Below, in pieces: positions 44,800 to 54,580 of a stretch of DNA of 64,000 bases. The stretch is from Chryseobacterium lacus. Its GTDB lineage: Bacteria > Bacteroidota > Bacteroidia > Flavobacteriales > Weeksellaceae. Below the pieces are notes generated by a model that did not search any database, was not told the DNA's origin, and saw nothing but the letters and a program-made list of their open reading frames with translations. A program made the translations under genes and the position numbers. Within the stretch, counting starts at the first letter, position 1, and each line of letters starts with the position of its first letter. Where the stretch lies: contig NZ_QPIE01000004.1 in NCBI RefSeq assembly GCF_003336205.1, positions 124,001-188,000 of the forward strand, written 5' to 3'.

Positions 44800-45017
44800 T
44801 TGTGGAAGGGGAGGTGGCGCATATTTCTTTAACACCTGATGATGAGGGAAATTACTATGTCGATATTGTTCTCCCAAAAGGTTTAAAAACATCTTATAAC
44901 AAGACTCTTCCATTTGATAAAGAAGTTAAAGGCAATGCCGATATTGTTACTCAGGATTTGAGGCTGATTGAACGTTTCTTCTATCAAATAAGAAAATTAT
45001 TAGGTTATCAAATCTAA
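44796..45017 (+). pseudogene. HlyD-type adaptor C-terminus fused to a maturase start codon
   Basis: The ATG overlaps the previous stop exactly as the ATP-grasp genes do in cassettes 1 and 2, and the first two codons (ATG ATT) match theirs. The frame then reads EGEVAHISLTPDDEGNYYVD, LPKGLKTSYNKTLPF and ERFFYQIRKLLGYQI, which I recognise as the C-terminal end of HlyD-family adaptors of C39-exporter systems. A single deletion seems to have removed the ligase, SPASM maturase, exporter and most of HlyD. As a 73-residue frame it could be translated but has no plausible function. Confidence 0.65.
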
Positions 45018-45094
45018 ACAAACCTTTAAATCTTAACTGCTTATAACAACAAATAAAAGTAAAAGCCGCACATCTGCATTTAAAAGAAAAAATA

Positions 45095-45186
45095 CAAAAT
45101 TCGGATTCTTCTGATCATGCTTTACCACGCCAACCGCAAGTGTCATAAACCGCTTCCTGAGCTTTTTCTACGTAATCGTGTACCAT
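45095..45186 (-). pseudogene. Remnant of the 3' end of a lipocalin gene
   Basis: These bases resemble the end of the lipocalin gene at 32190-32285 in the same orientation. Both contain AAATTCGGATTCTTCT near one end, and GTGTCATAA and CTTCCTGAGCTTTTT further in. Reading the minus strand gives EKAQEAVYDT, against KKAQEVGYDT in the intact protein, then a frameshift and stop. It lies beside uvrA at the right border of the accessory island. Confidence 0.65.
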
Positions 45187-45212
45187 GGCTATAATTAGAA
45201 CTATGTAGATGG

Positions 45213-48014
45213 TTACAATTTCTCTGCCAGATAACGTGCTGTATGCGATGCTTTAATATCTATTAAATCTTCAGGAGTTCCGGCAAACACAATTTCTCCG
45301 CCATGTTTTCCGGCATCGGGGCCAATATCAATAAGATAATCTGCGAATTTAATAATATCCGGATGGTGCTCAATCACCATTAGTGAATGTCCCAGATTAA
45401 CGAGTGCCTGAAAAGATTTCAGTAATTTGTTGATGTCATGAAAATGAAGTCCTGTAGAAGGTTCATCAAAAATAAAAAGCGATTTCTCGGTAGTCGCCCC
45501 TTTCACCAGAAATGAGGCGAGTTTGATCCGCTGTGCTTCTCCTCCGGAAAGGGTAGAAGAGCTTTGTCCCAGTTGCAGATAACCCAGCCCCACATCTTGA
45601 AGCGGCTGCAGCTTGGTAACGATTTTATTTTCGCCGTTATCATGGAAGAAAATAAGCGCTTCATCCACGGTCATTTGGAGAATATCGGAGATATTTTTAT
45701 CATCATATTTTACTTCCAGAATTTCACTTTTGAAACGGGTTCCTTTGCAGGTTTCACATTCCAATTCAATATCTGCCATAAATTGCATGGAAACGCTGAT
45801 GACGCCTTCGCCCTTACAGTCTTCGCACCTTCCACCATCCACATTGAAGGAGAAATGTTTGGATTTGTAACCCATCATTTTCGCCAGTTTTTGTTTGGCA
45901 AAAAGATCCCGGATATCGTCATACGCTTTCAGATAAGTCACCGGATTGGAACGTGACGATTTTCCAATTGGATTTTGGTCAATCATCTCAATATTCTGAA
46001 TGGTTTTTTTATTAAATTCCACCGAATCGTAATCTCCTTTTTTGCCTCCTTTTCCCAATTGGATCTGCAGGTCGTTGGAAATAATTTCTTTCATCAGCGT
46101 TGATTTTCCGCTGCCTGAAACTCCGGTGATCACCGTAAGGCATTCCAAAGGAATATCCACATCTATATTTTTAAGATTATTCTGTCGGGCTCCGCGAACT
46201 TTAACAAATTCTTTTGGCGTTTTTCGTTTTTCAGGAACTTTTATTTCCAATGTTCCCGTAAGGTAGTGGGAAGTAAGGGTATCCGCATTTTTAAGTTCTT
46301 CAAAATTTCCCGCAAACATCAGTTCTCCACCCAAATATCCGGCTTCGGGACCGATATCAATAATATAATCGGCAGCACGCATCACATCCTCGTCATGTTC
46401 TACAACAATAACGGTATTTCCCAAATCCCGCAGATTTTTCAGAACGGTAATCAGGTTTTCGGTATCGCGTGAATGGAGGCCAATAGAAGGTTCATCCAGA
46501 ACATAAATAGAACCAACCAGCGAACTGCCCAAACTCGTAGCCAGATTAATCCGCTGGCTTTCGCCGCCGGAAAGTGTGTTGGAAGTTCTGTTGAGCGTCA
46601 GATAACCCAAACCTACTTTCAGGAGAAACGAAAGACGGGTAGAGATTTCGTACAGCAGTCGTTTGGCGACATGGGTTTCATACTCAGACAGTTTCAGAGA
46701 CTCTATGGTGGGTAAAAGTTCATCAAGCGGAAGTTCAATCATCGATTGTATGGTGTGTCCACTGATTTTTACCCATTCAGTTTCGGGCCGTAATCGTAAC
46801 CCTTCACACGTAGGACAGGTCGTTTTTCCGCGAAACCGCGACAGCATTACCCGGTACTGAATTTTATACAGATTTTCTTCTACCATTTTGAAAAACGAAG
46901 AAATAGAAGGGAAACTCCGGCTCCCATCTCCTTTCCAAAGCAGGTTTTTCTGGTCTTTGGTCAATTGGAAATAAGGCTTGTGAACGGGGAAATCTTTTCC
47001 GGTTCTTTTAATAAAAGCATTTTTCCATTCGCTCATGCTTTCTCCTTTCCAGCAGGCTACGGCATCCTCAAAAAGCGATAAATTCTTGTTGGGAACCACG
47101 AGATCTTCGTCTATACCGATGACTTTTCCGTAACCTTCACATTCCGGACAGGCGCCGTAAGGATTATTAAAACTGAAAAAATGGACATTCGGTTCAGAAA
47201 ATTCAATGCCGTCCAACTCAAATTTGTTTGAAAATTCCTTTACCGTATTTGTTTCGGTACTTTTCACTGAACAATAGCCATGGCCTTCGTAGAAAGCAAT
47301 CTGAATAGAATCGGCCAGACGCTGCAGGAAACTTTCATCTTCTTCATATTGGAAACGATCGATCACCAGATGGATTTCCATATTTTCTTCCGGGACAAAT
47401 CCAAAACTCTCCAGATCTTCAATTTCTACCGTATTGCCGTTAATATCCAAACGGGTAAATCCGGAAACTTTCAGTGTATTCAGGGTTTCATTGAATTTTT
47501 CTTTTTCAAATGCCAAAGGTGCCCGAAGCGCGAAAAGGGTTTCCTGTCTTTGGTTTTTAATATAATCAATAACATCCGTCACATGATCCTTTTTCACTTC
47601 ATCACCCGAAACTGGCGAATAGGTGCGTCCGATGCGGGCAAAAAGCAGTTTCAGATAATCATAAACTTCTGTGGAAGTTCCTACCGTAGACCGAGGATTG
47701 GAAGAAATTACCTTTTGCTGAATCGCAATAGAAGGTGCAAGTCCTTTGATATCGTCCACTTTTGGTTTCTCCAATTTCCCAAGAAACTGACGGGCATAAG
47801 AACTCAGGCTTTCCACATACCGGCGCTGACCTTCTGCATAAAGAGTATCAAAAGCCAAAGACGATTTGCCGCTTCCTGAAACGCCGGTGATGACGATCAG
47901 TTTATTTTTTGGAATGATAACATCTATGTTTTTCAGATTGTTAAGATGCGCATTCTTAATATAGATTTCTTTTTTTATATCGATTTTATCTTCGTTGATC
48001 ATGGGAATCATCAT
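45213..48014 (-). CDS. uvrA: UvrABC excinuclease subunit A
   Basis: UvrA finds bulky DNA lesions in nucleotide excision repair. The 933-residue protein has two ABC ATPase modules: Walker [27 protein letters not shown] near residue 45 and [14 protein letters not shown] near residue 635. There are two zinc modules (CPECEGYG...CPTCEG and CEDCKGEG...CETCKGTRF), and two signature motifs [12 protein letters not shown] and [12 protein letters not shown]. Length is standard. Several Met codons at the start (48014, 48011, 48002) are possible. It is transcribed towards the accessory island. Confidence 0.97.
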   Translation of the reverse strand: MMIPMINEDKIDIKKEIYIKNAHLNNLKNIDVIIPKNKLIVITGVSGSGKSSLAFDTLYAEGQRRYVESLSSYARQFLGKLEKPKVDDIKGLAPSIAIQQKVISSNPRSTVGTSTEVYDYLKLLFARIGRTYSPVSGDEVKKDHVTDVIDYIKNQRQETLFALRAPLAFEKEKFNETLNTLKVSGFTRLDINGNTVEIEDLESFGFVPEENMEIHLVIDRFQYEEDESFLQRLADSIQIAFYEGHGYCSVKSTETNTVKEFSNKFELDGIEFSEPNVHFFSFNNPYGACPECEGYGKVIGIDEDLVVPNKNLSLFEDAVACWKGESMSEWKNAFIKRTGKDFPVHKPYFQLTKDQKNLLWKGDGSRSFPSISSFFKMVEENLYKIQYRVMLSRFRGKTTCPTCEGLRLRPETEWVKISGHTIQSMIELPLDELLPTIESLKLSEYETHVAKRLLYEISTRLSFLLKVGLGYLTLNRTSNTLSGGESQRINLATSLGSSLVGSIYVLDEPSIGLHSRDTENLITVLKNLRDLGNTVIVVEHDEDVMRAADYIIDIGPEAGYLGGELMFAGNFEELKNADTLTSHYLTGTLEIKVPEKRKTPKEFVKVRGARQNNLKNIDVDIPLECLTVITGVSGSGKSTLMKEIISNDLQIQLGKGGKKGDYDSVEFNKKTIQNIEMIDQNPIGKSSRSNPVTYLKAYDDIRDLFAKQKLAKMMGYKSKHFSFNVDGGRCEDCKGEGVISVSMQFMADIELECETCKGTRFKSEILEVKYDDKNISDILQMTVDEALIFFHDNGENKIVTKLQPLQDVGLGYLQLGQSSSTLSGGEAQRIKLASFLVKGATTEKSLFIFDEPSTGLHFHDINKLLKSFQALVNLGHSLMVIEHHPDIIKFADYLIDIGPDAGKHGGEIVFAGTPEDLIDIKASHTARYLAEKL

Positions 48015-48130
48015 GGTGCAAAATTACGGAAAATGCAGCAAAGAATCGGGACAAGGTTTCAGTAATAAATTTCTCTGAAGTTTCTCATAATATTATTTAC
48101 TGTATAGCTTTTAAATTGGTAAAGTGTTAA

Positions 48131-48138
48131 TATATTTG
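48131..48138 (+). promoter_or_regulatory. -7 box of the TonB-dependent receptor gene
   Basis: TATATTTG matches the consensus; the leader to the ATG is about 70 bases, long for this window. Confidence 0.4.
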
Positions 48139-48212
48139 CGCGGAAAAATAGTGCACAGGCAACGAAAGAGATCTGTCTGGAAGCAGGATGATATTGAATT
48201 AATACGGAATAA

Positions 48213-50018
48213 ATGAAAAAATGTATTGTAATGGCAGGGCTGTTGATGCTTGTTTCCAAAATGAACGGACAGCAGCAGGAAGCCCGGATTGAAGAAGTGG
48301 AAATCTATGGCAAGATGATGAATCTGCCGTATAAAAAAATAAATGAAAATGTGGTGCTCATCACGAAGGCAGATATACAGCAGTCGCCGGCGACGAGCAT
48401 TGATGAACTCCTGCAACAAACGGTGGGTTTGGATATTCGCAGAAGAGGTTCCAACGGCGTTCAGAGCGATATTTCAATTCGGGGCGGATCTTTCGAGCAA
48501 ACGATGATTCTCATCAACGGAATTCGGATGAACGATTCGCAAACCGGCCACAACTCCCTGAATATTCCTGTAGATCTGAACAGTATTGAACGGATCGAAA
48601 TTATAAAAGGCCCTGCAGCAAGGCGTTTTGGGAACAATGCTTATGCCGGAGTGATCAACATTATCACCAAAACTTCATCCAACAATAATGTGAAAATTTC
48701 AGCGCAGGGCGGTGATTATTCTACTGTACAAATGGGATTGAGTTCGCAGTTCGGGACAGAAGTTTTTTCGCATTTATTTCAGGTAAATTCCGGACAATCT
48801 GAAGGCTACAGACACAATACTGATTACAAAATCAACAGTGCTTTTTATCAGAATCAATACCAGCTCGGGAACGGAACGCTTCAGTTTCAGGCAGGATTTT
48901 CTGAGAAGAAATTTGGAGCCAACGGATTTTATGCTTCACCACAAGCCACGGAACAATATGAGGAAATGCAGGCTTCTGTTGTCAGTCTGATGCACCGCCA
49001 AAAATTCGGAGAATTCAGTGTAAATTCCAATGTGTATTGGCGTCGCGGGCAAGACCTATATCTTTTCAACAGAGAAAAGCCGGAGATTTACCGCAATATG
49101 CATATCGGAAACAACGTTGGCGGGGAAATCAACGGAAATTATAAATCTGCGTTGGGAACTACTGGAATAGGCATTGAACTGCGAAAAGAATTTCTGGCGA
49201 GCAATAACCTTGGACAAAGAGAGCGGTTCCTAACACAGCTTTTTGCCGAACATCATTTTTCTTTCATCAACGACAGATTACATATTTCACCCGGAATTTC
49301 CTGGGCACATTTCTCCAACACGGGAGATTTTTTCTACCCGGGAATGGATGTCGGTTTTGAGCTGAATGACCAGCATAAAATCTTTGGAAATATTGCCAAA
49401 GTGCACCGTATCCCTACTTTTACGGATTTGTTTTACGTCAGCGGAACAGAAGCCGGAAATCCCAATCTGAAACCTGAAAATGCCATTTCGTATGAGGCCG
49501 GCTATCGTTTTCTGAAAAATAAAACGCAACTGAAAACCAGTTTTTTCGGCCGTGAAACAAACAACAGTATCGATTGGGTGAAAAATGAATCTGCCGAAAA
49601 ATGGCAGGCCGAGAATATTGGGAAAATGTCTACAAAAGGAATCGAAGCGGAAGTTGAGCAGCGTTTTGACGGTTTTCTAAGTGCGATTTCTGCGGGGTAT
49701 ACTTTTCTGGATATTGAGATGAAAACACAAACGGAGTTTTCCAGATATGCGATGGATCATCTGAAACATCAGTTCACAGCCAAAATGGAGAACCGTTTTC
49801 TAAAAAATTTCAGCAATCAGCTGGTGTATCGTTATCAGGAAAGGGCCAACGGATACAGTTACCATCTTTTGGATGAAAAACTGAGTTATCAATTCCGGAA
49901 TCTGAATGTTTTTGTGCTGATTAATAACCTCACCAATACGCAGTACACAGAGGCTTTCGGCGTTCCAATGCCGGGAAGGTGGTTTCATGTTGGAGTAAAC
50001 TACACTATAAAACAATAA
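48213..50018 (+). CDS. TonB-dependent outer-membrane receptor (BtuB-like)
   Basis: 601 residues with a signal peptide (MKKCIVMAGLLMLVSKMNGQ). The plug domain has VVLITKADIQQSPATSIDELLQQTVGLDIRRRG, SIRGGSFEQTMILINGIRMND, IERIEIIKGPAARRFGNNAYAGVINIITK. The beta-barrel follows with alternating strands and the usual end GVNYTIKQ. This size and plug resemble the cobalamin or siderophore receptors of the BtuB group; no CarboxypepD_reg domain is present, so it is not SusC-like. The ligand is not evident. It is divergent from uvrA and monocistronic. Confidence 0.9.
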   Translation: MKKCIVMAGLLMLVSKMNGQQQEARIEEVEIYGKMMNLPYKKINENVVLITKADIQQSPATSIDELLQQTVGLDIRRRGSNGVQSDISIRGGSFEQTMILINGIRMNDSQTGHNSLNIPVDLNSIERIEIIKGPAARRFGNNAYAGVINIITKTSSNNNVKISAQGGDYSTVQMGLSSQFGTEVFSHLFQVNSGQSEGYRHNTDYKINSAFYQNQYQLGNGTLQFQAGFSEKKFGANGFYASPQATEQYEEMQASVVSLMHRQKFGEFSVNSNVYWRRGQDLYLFNREKPEIYRNMHIGNNVGGEINGNYKSALGTTGIGIELRKEFLASNNLGQRERFLTQLFAEHHFSFINDRLHISPGISWAHFSNTGDFFYPGMDVGFELNDQHKIFGNIAKVHRIPTFTDLFYVSGTEAGNPNLKPENAISYEAGYRFLKNKTQLKTSFFGRETNNSIDWVKNESAEKWQAENIGKMSTKGIEAEVEQRFDGFLSAISAGYTFLDIEMKTQTEFSRYAMDHLKHQFTAKMENRFLKNFSNQLVYRYQERANGYSYHLLDEKLSYQFRNLNVFVLINNLTNTQYTEAFGVPMPGRWFHVGVNYTIKQ

Positions 50019-50042
50019 TCCGATGTTGCTATTAAAGCATAA

Positions 50043-50078
50043 AAAAGCCGGAATTTTTGGATTCCGGCTTAGTTTTTT
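50043..50078. terminator. Bidirectional terminator
   Basis: AAGCCGGAAT (50045-50054) and ATTCCGGCTT (50061-50070) form a perfect ten-pair stem with a six-base loop, flanked by A and T runs, between the receptor gene and the convergent lipoprotein gene. Confidence 0.85.
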
Positions 50079-50085
50079 TAAGTGT

Positions 50086-50517
50086 TTAATACTGGTACAC
50101 CACAACCTGTCCGTTATTTTCTATATTCAGCGCGACTGATTGCGCACCACTGACCTGAAGATTTGAAATATCGAAACTCTTCTCTTTATTGATGACGGCA
50201 GTACAGGTTTCCTGACTTAGCAGAACCAATTTTAATTTTCTGGTTGCAGGAATTGTAGAAAGATCCACAGTGCCATCCGTCATCAATTGTACTTGCCACG
50301 AACTGCCATCACAGCCGCTGCTGCTGTAGGAAATTTTCAGGCAGTTTCCGGAAACTACAGCTTGGGAAACGGTTGCATTTCCAATGGGAGCAGAAGGATA
50401 GCCAGACTGATCAATCAGGGTCGTCTGGTCACATTTTACCACCGGGCCGTCATCTTCTGTTTCCGTTTTACAGGAAAGCGCAAAAAGCAACAGACAGGAA
50501 AGTGCAATACGTTTCAT
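50086..50517 (-). CDS. Small lipoprotein
   Basis: 143 residues with a lipoprotein signal (MKRIALSCLLLFALSC). The mature part looks like a single beta-sandwich domain (LKISYSSSGCDGSSWQVQLMTDG, ATRKLKLVLLSQETCTAVI), with Cys pairs that could form disulfides. The family resembles small lipoproteins of flavobacteria without known function. It is the last gene of the operon starting with the acyl-CoA dehydrogenase gene, five bases after the acidic protein. Confidence 0.78.
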   Translation of the reverse strand: MKRIALSCLLLFALSCKTETEDDGPVVKCDQTTLIDQSGYPSAPIGNATVSQAVVSGNCLKISYSSSGCDGSSWQVQLMTDGTVDLSTIPATRKLKLVLLSQETCTAVINKEKSFDISNLQVSGAQSVALNIENNGQVVVYQY

Positions 50518-50522
50518 ATGTA

Positions 50523-50765
50523 TTAGTCTTCCTCGTCTTCTTCGTCGTATTTGGCAAGTTCTTCGTCACACCAGTTAAGAGCCATTCCTACCACTTCGGT
50601 AGCTTCGTTGGCGATGGTTTCTTCATCATCTCCATCCAGGTCATCCAGCCATTCTACCTCTTCTTCCTCCACATTCAGGATGAATCTTGGATATTCTGTA
50701 TGCACCACAAAAAGATCCTCTGGCATTTCAGAATTGTCTGCTAATAAAAACTTTGGTAATTTCAT
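50523..50765 (-). CDS. Small acidic conserved protein
   Basis: 80 residues from MKLPKFLLADNSEMPEDLFVVHTEYPRFILNV, ending in a strongly acidic tail (CDEELAKYDEEDEED). The central part (DDLDGDDEETIANEATEVVGMALNWCDEEL) is also acidic. I know such proteins as conserved among flavobacteria, with no function. It is cytoplasmic, in the operon between the membrane protein and the lipoprotein. The longer start at 50792 adds a basic stretch and is less likely. Confidence 0.75.
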   Translation of the reverse strand: MKLPKFLLADNSEMPEDLFVVHTEYPRFILNVEEEEVEWLDDLDGDDEETIANEATEVVGMALNWCDEELAKYDEEDEED

Positions 50766-50803
50766 TTTATTGGGTTTTGTAAACTTTTTCAAATATAAAT
50801 AAT

Positions 50804-52153
50804 TTATCTGTATTTGTTTTCGTCCAGAGTAATCTTTTGCAAAACTTTGTGCTTTGTTAACGTATTCCGCTGCAGCGTATCCTCTTTCTTGAAAGTAAGG
50901 GTAAGATTGGATTGTACAGTAGAAAAAAGTTCTGCCAGATCAATGGCTTCTCCGTCTTCATAATTTTCTGCATAGAAAAGCAAAGGAGTTTCTTCCAGAT
51001 TTTCCGCTTTCAGATAGCGTGCCGCTTCAGCCCGGTTTTCAAGATAATTTCCTCGTGCCATCCACATAAAAGCAACACCGACTCCCATACTTAAAAAGGT
51101 GATCAGATAAGTTTTCATTCCTAAAATTGGCTTTATTTTAGAGAAAAAGAACAGCCACAAAGGCAAAGTAAACATGGATATTAACCGGTAATTAATCGGA
51201 TCAACCACATAAAAATACTGTATAAAAAAGGAACAGAGAATTCCGGAAACACCGGTGATGATGAAAAACATTTCGTGTTTTGTCCCCCTTTTCTTTATCA
51301 TAAAATAAATCAGAACCAGCACTGTGAAAGCACCGATTCCATAAATGCCGATATTCAGGATACTTCCACCCGGATCCGTCATGTGAATAAAAGGATTAAA
51401 AGAAGTGGCGACACCTGCAAAAAATTCAGGAATCAGTTTAGAAGTAGGATAGTGGGCAATTTCCAAAGCACCATCCAGATAGGTTTCATTAAACGTATCA
51501 ATGAACAGAAATTTGTACAAAACTATAAATATAAAACCTATGAGTGAGCTGATGATAAATTGTTTGCCATAACTCTTTTTCACACTCAGAACTCCGAAAA
51601 GAAAACTCGCTCCCATGATGAATAAGCCGCTGTAGCGGACATTGAAAATGGCGAGTAATGCCAGAGTTAACAAAAGCGTTCCTTTCCTGAAATTATACTT
51701 CTGATGAATAACGCCCTGCGAAACATACAGCAAAAGAAAAACAAAAAGCAGGGTGAAAGATTCGCTCAATGTAGCTGCGAAAATGGACACAAAACTGAAC
51801 AATCCGCCTGTCAGAACCACTTCACGGAAGTAAAAATTCTTCTTCCAGGCAAAATAGACCATAGAAAGATAGGATAAAATGCCTACAATTTTGCTGCTCC
51901 AAAACTCACTGAAGGTGAAATAGGAAAAGAATTTTAAAATCAGCGGATAACCGAGCGGCGTGGTGGTATTATCAATAACGGGCAGCACGTTCGCAAAACG
52001 CATAAATCGTATAGAATCCGGAGAAATTCTACCTTTTTCGTTCAGGAAAATCCGGAGAACAATCATGACAATAGTGAGCGCAACCACTGAAATAATGATC
52101 CAGTGGTCGCGTTGCAACTTTTTGTTATTGTTCAGCCCGGAAAGACCGTTCAT
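50804..52153 (-). CDS. Polytopic membrane protein, GT-C glycosyltransferase-like
   Basis: 449 residues with about eleven hydrophobic helices. Near the start, in the first periplasmic loop, ISPDSIRFMRFANVLP carries an acidic residue as in GT-C enzymes (ArnT or PMT type), and VIDNTTTPLGYPLILKFFSYF matches the common second segment of such proteins. A soluble C-terminal domain of about 90 residues follows the last helix. A lipid-linked sugar transferase is plausible but not proven. It follows the 3-hydroxyacyl-CoA dehydrogenase gene by 28 bases. Confidence 0.7.
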   Translation of the reverse strand: MNGLSGLNNNKKLQRDHWIIISVVALTIVMIVLRIFLNEKGRISPDSIRFMRFANVLPVIDNTTTPLGYPLILKFFSYFTFSEFWSSKIVGILSYLSMVYFAWKKNFYFREVVLTGGLFSFVSIFAATLSESFTLLFVFLLLYVSQGVIHQKYNFRKGTLLLTLALLAIFNVRYSGLFIMGASFLFGVLSVKKSYGKQFIISSLIGFIFIVLYKFLFIDTFNETYLDGALEIAHYPTSKLIPEFFAGVATSFNPFIHMTDPGGSILNIGIYGIGAFTVLVLIYFMIKKRGTKHEMFFIITGVSGILCSFFIQYFYVVDPINYRLISMFTLPLWLFFFSKIKPILGMKTYLITFLSMGVGVAFMWMARGNYLENRAEAARYLKAENLEETPLLFYAENYEDGEAIDLAELFSTVQSNLTLTFKKEDTLQRNTLTKHKVLQKITLDENKYR

Positions 52154-52181
52154 CTCAGAAGGATTTAAGGGAAAAAGAAGA

Positions 52182-53072
52182 TTATTTCAAAAACATCTTC
52201 GCAACTTTTTCGGCTTTTCGGCTTTCAGAATAATCATAGAAACCTTCACCGGATTTTACCCCCATTTTTCCGGCCATCACCATATTCACCAACAAAGGAT
52301 TCGGAGCGTATTTCGGGTTTTTGAAACCGTCGTACATCACGTTCAAAATAGCCAGGCAAACATCCAGACCGATAAAATCTGCCAACTGAAGCGGCCCCAT
52401 TGGATGTGCCATTCCGAGTTTCATGACGGTATCAATTTCTTCAACGCCGGCTACGCCGTTATAGAGTGTTTCAATGGCTTCATTAATCATCGGCATCAGA
52501 ATTCTGTTGGCTACAAATCCGGGATAATCGTTCACTTCTACCGGAACTTTCCCTAAGGTTTTCGACATTTCGTATACCGCATCGAAAGTTTCCTTTGAAG
52601 TAGAATATCCTTTGATGATTTCTACCAGTTTCATGATCGGAACAGGATTCATAAAGTGCATTCCGATCACTTTTTCAGGTCTTTTGGTGGCGGCAGCAAT
52701 TTTGGTAATAGAAATAGAAGAAGTATTGGTCGCCAGAATGCAGTTTTCAGGAGCCAGTTCGTCCATCTGCGTAAAGATTTTCAGTTTTAATTCCTGATTC
52801 TCGGTCGCCGCTTCCACGATTAAATCTGCATTTCCGCAGGCATCAGAAAGCTGGGTGAAGATGGTGATGTTGCCGAGTGTTTCGTTTTTTTGTTGTTCTG
52901 TAAGGTTGCCTTTGGCAATGATTCTGTCCAGATTCGTGCTGATGGTTTTCAGGCCTTTGTCCAGCGCTTCCTGCGAAACATCCACCAGATTGACTTTAAA
53001 ATTGGTTTGTGCAAAAGTGTGTGCGATGCCGTTTCCCATAGTTCCGGCACCGATAACAACAATATTCTTCAT
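52182..53072 (-). CDS. 3-hydroxybutyryl-CoA dehydrogenase
   Basis: 296 residues. The NAD-binding fold is at the N-terminus (KNIVVIGAGTMGNGIAHTFAQTNFKVNLVDVS, GxGxxG), followed by ILATNTSSISITKIAAATKRPEKVIGMHFMNPVPIMKLVEII with the catalytic His, and the C-terminal domain with VEVNDYPGFVANRILMPMINEA and MGPLQLADFIGLDVCLAI. It oxidises 3-hydroxyacyl-CoA or reduces acetoacetyl-CoA. The length is that of the single-function enzyme. It heads an operon of four genes. Confidence 0.95.
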   Translation of the reverse strand: MKNIVVIGAGTMGNGIAHTFAQTNFKVNLVDVSQEALDKGLKTISTNLDRIIAKGNLTEQQKNETLGNITIFTQLSDACGNADLIVEAATENQELKLKIFTQMDELAPENCILATNTSSISITKIAAATKRPEKVIGMHFMNPVPIMKLVEIIKGYSTSKETFDAVYEMSKTLGKVPVEVNDYPGFVANRILMPMINEAIETLYNGVAGVEEIDTVMKLGMAHPMGPLQLADFIGLDVCLAILNVMYDGFKNPKYAPNPLLVNMVMAGKMGVKSGEGFYDYSESRKAEKVAKMFLK

Positions 53073-53149
53073 GTTTTTATATTTGATTTTTGAAAGGCCT
53101 AAAGATAATAAAATTGAAGGGTTTAGAGAAATGAGGGGATACGATTCTT

Positions 53150-54580
53150 TTAGCTGGATGTCTTAAAACCTTTCCGTGACATTTCTCCCCAACCTTTTTG
53201 TCCTTTCATTTTTTCCCAATTTCCTTTCAGTGCGGCATACACCGTGAATGGATGAAAAAAGAGCGGTTCCAGAAAAGCAATCGCCACCAGTTTGTTAAGA
53301 TCCCGGAAGGTGGTGTATCTCCGGAAGGTGGCTTCTTCGGTATAAATCGCCATCATGGAGAACATGACTGAAAAAGCGTACACCATCGCAAAAAGGAGAA
53401 GGAAAAATTTCCATTCCAGAATGCCCAACGAAACGAAAAGCACTGACATCAGGATGCCGGCAAACTCAAGGAGGGGAGCCAAATACTCATACAGAAGCCA
53501 GTAAGGGTAGCTCACCATTCCGATAACTTTATATTTTGGATTCAGCAGTATTTTTTTGTGAATCCACAGAGTTTCCATTGTTCCGCGGGTCCATCTGCTG
53601 CGCTGTTTGCGAAGCACTTCGTAACTCTCCGGCGCTTCGGTCCAGCACAGTGGATCCGGAATATATTTCACATCGTATTCGAGTTTATTGTCAATCATAT
53701 ATCTCCTCATGCGAACCACGAGTTCCATATCCTCTCCTACGGTATTGGTATCATAACCGCCGGCTTTCACGACAATTTCCCTGTCGAACATCCCAAAGGC
53801 CCCGCTGATAAGCAGCAGCCCGTCGAGTTTTGCCCAGGCCATTCGTCCCAACAGGAAGGCTCTAAGATATTCGAGAACCTGAGCTCTGGCGACGAGATTG
53901 TCGGGAGCGTTCACTTTGATCAGTTTTCCGGCTTTAATGACACACGAATTGGCAATACGCACCACGCCACCGGTCGCAATAATTCTTTTGCTGTGCTGTT
54001 CCAGAAATGGTTTGGCCAGTTTCAGCAGTACATCTTTATCCATAATGCAGTCTACATCGATACATACAACGTAGGGCATATTGGAGACATTAATTCCGGC
54101 ATTGATGGCATCTGCTTTTTTTCCGTTTTCTTTATCAATGACCAATAGTTTGGAAAACGCTGGGTTAGACGACTTATAGACTGCCTTTATTTTTTTGGAT
54201 GGGATAGCGGAGGTGAGCGGACGATCGGTTACTTCCAGCTGATAAGCGTTTATCAGCAGTTCCATTGTATTGTCGCTGCTTCCATCGTTCACTACGATGA
54301 CTTCAAAATTATTGTAATTAATCGACAGAAGTGAGTTGATACTTTCAATAATAACGACTCCTTCATTATACGCCGGCGCGACAATTGAAATCCACGGAGC
54401 CCCTTTCAGCGAGAGCAACGCATTGTAATTGACGAACCGGTTTTTCTTATGGTATGATTTCAGCGCTGTGGCAGAAATAACAGCCAGAATGATATACGAA
54501 AGCATCACACTCACAGCAAATGCAAGAATGACGTAGTTGAAAATATAAATTCCGGAATCTACCCAATCAATACCTGTCAT
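53150..54580 (-). CDS. Processive family 2 glycosyltransferase (membrane)
   Basis: 476 residues: one N-terminal helix, a GT2 domain with WISIVAPAYNEGVVIIESINSLLSI, VIVVNDGSSDNT, CIDVDCIMDKDVL (the DxD-like motif), GAFGMFDREIVVKAGGYDTNTVGEDMELVVRMRR, and the processive signature KQRSRWTRGTMETL (QxxRW). Three to four hydrophobic helices follow. The pattern is that of PgaC/hyaluronan-synthase type polymerases that extrude a polysaccharide. The stop of the HEAT-like gene overlaps the start by ATGA. It is the end of the kinase-YaiO operon. Confidence 0.92.
   Translation of the reverse strand: MTGIDWVDSGIYIFNYVILAFAVSVMLSYIILAVISATALKSYHKKNRFVNYNALLSLKGAPWISIVAPAYNEGVVIIESINSLLSINYNNFEVIVVNDGSSDNTMELLINAYQLEVTDRPLTSAIPSKKIKAVYKSSNPAFSKLLVIDKENGKKADAINAGINVSNMPYVVCIDVDCIMDKDVLLKLAKPFLEQHSKRIIATGGVVRIANSCVIKAGKLIKVNAPDNLVARAQVLEYLRAFLLGRMAWAKLDGLLLISGAFGMFDREIVVKAGGYDTNTVGEDMELVVRMRRYMIDNKLEYDVKYIPDPLCWTEAPESYEVLRKQRSRWTRGTMETLWIHKKILLNPKYKVIGMVSYPYWLLYEYLAPLLEFAGILMSVLFVSLGILEWKFFLLLFAMVYAFSVMFSMMAIYTEEATFRRYTTFRDLNKLVAIAFLEPLFFHPFTVYAALKGNWEKMKGQKGWGEMSRKGFKTSS

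Noticed and set aside
37580-45212. Insertion sequence or integrase driving the island
   Set aside because: No transposase, integrase, terminal inverted repeats or tRNA attachment site were seen at either border; the mechanism of arrival stays open.
47280-47879. Open frame of 199 codons opposite uvrA
   Set aside because: Antisense to a conserved UvrA region, with no family resemblance and a composition typical of shadow frames.
48139-48212. Cobalamin or other riboswitch in the leader of the TonB-dependent receptor
   Set aside because: The leader is only about 70 bases, too short for a cobalamin riboswitch, and no B12-box-like motif or clear nested hairpins were found.
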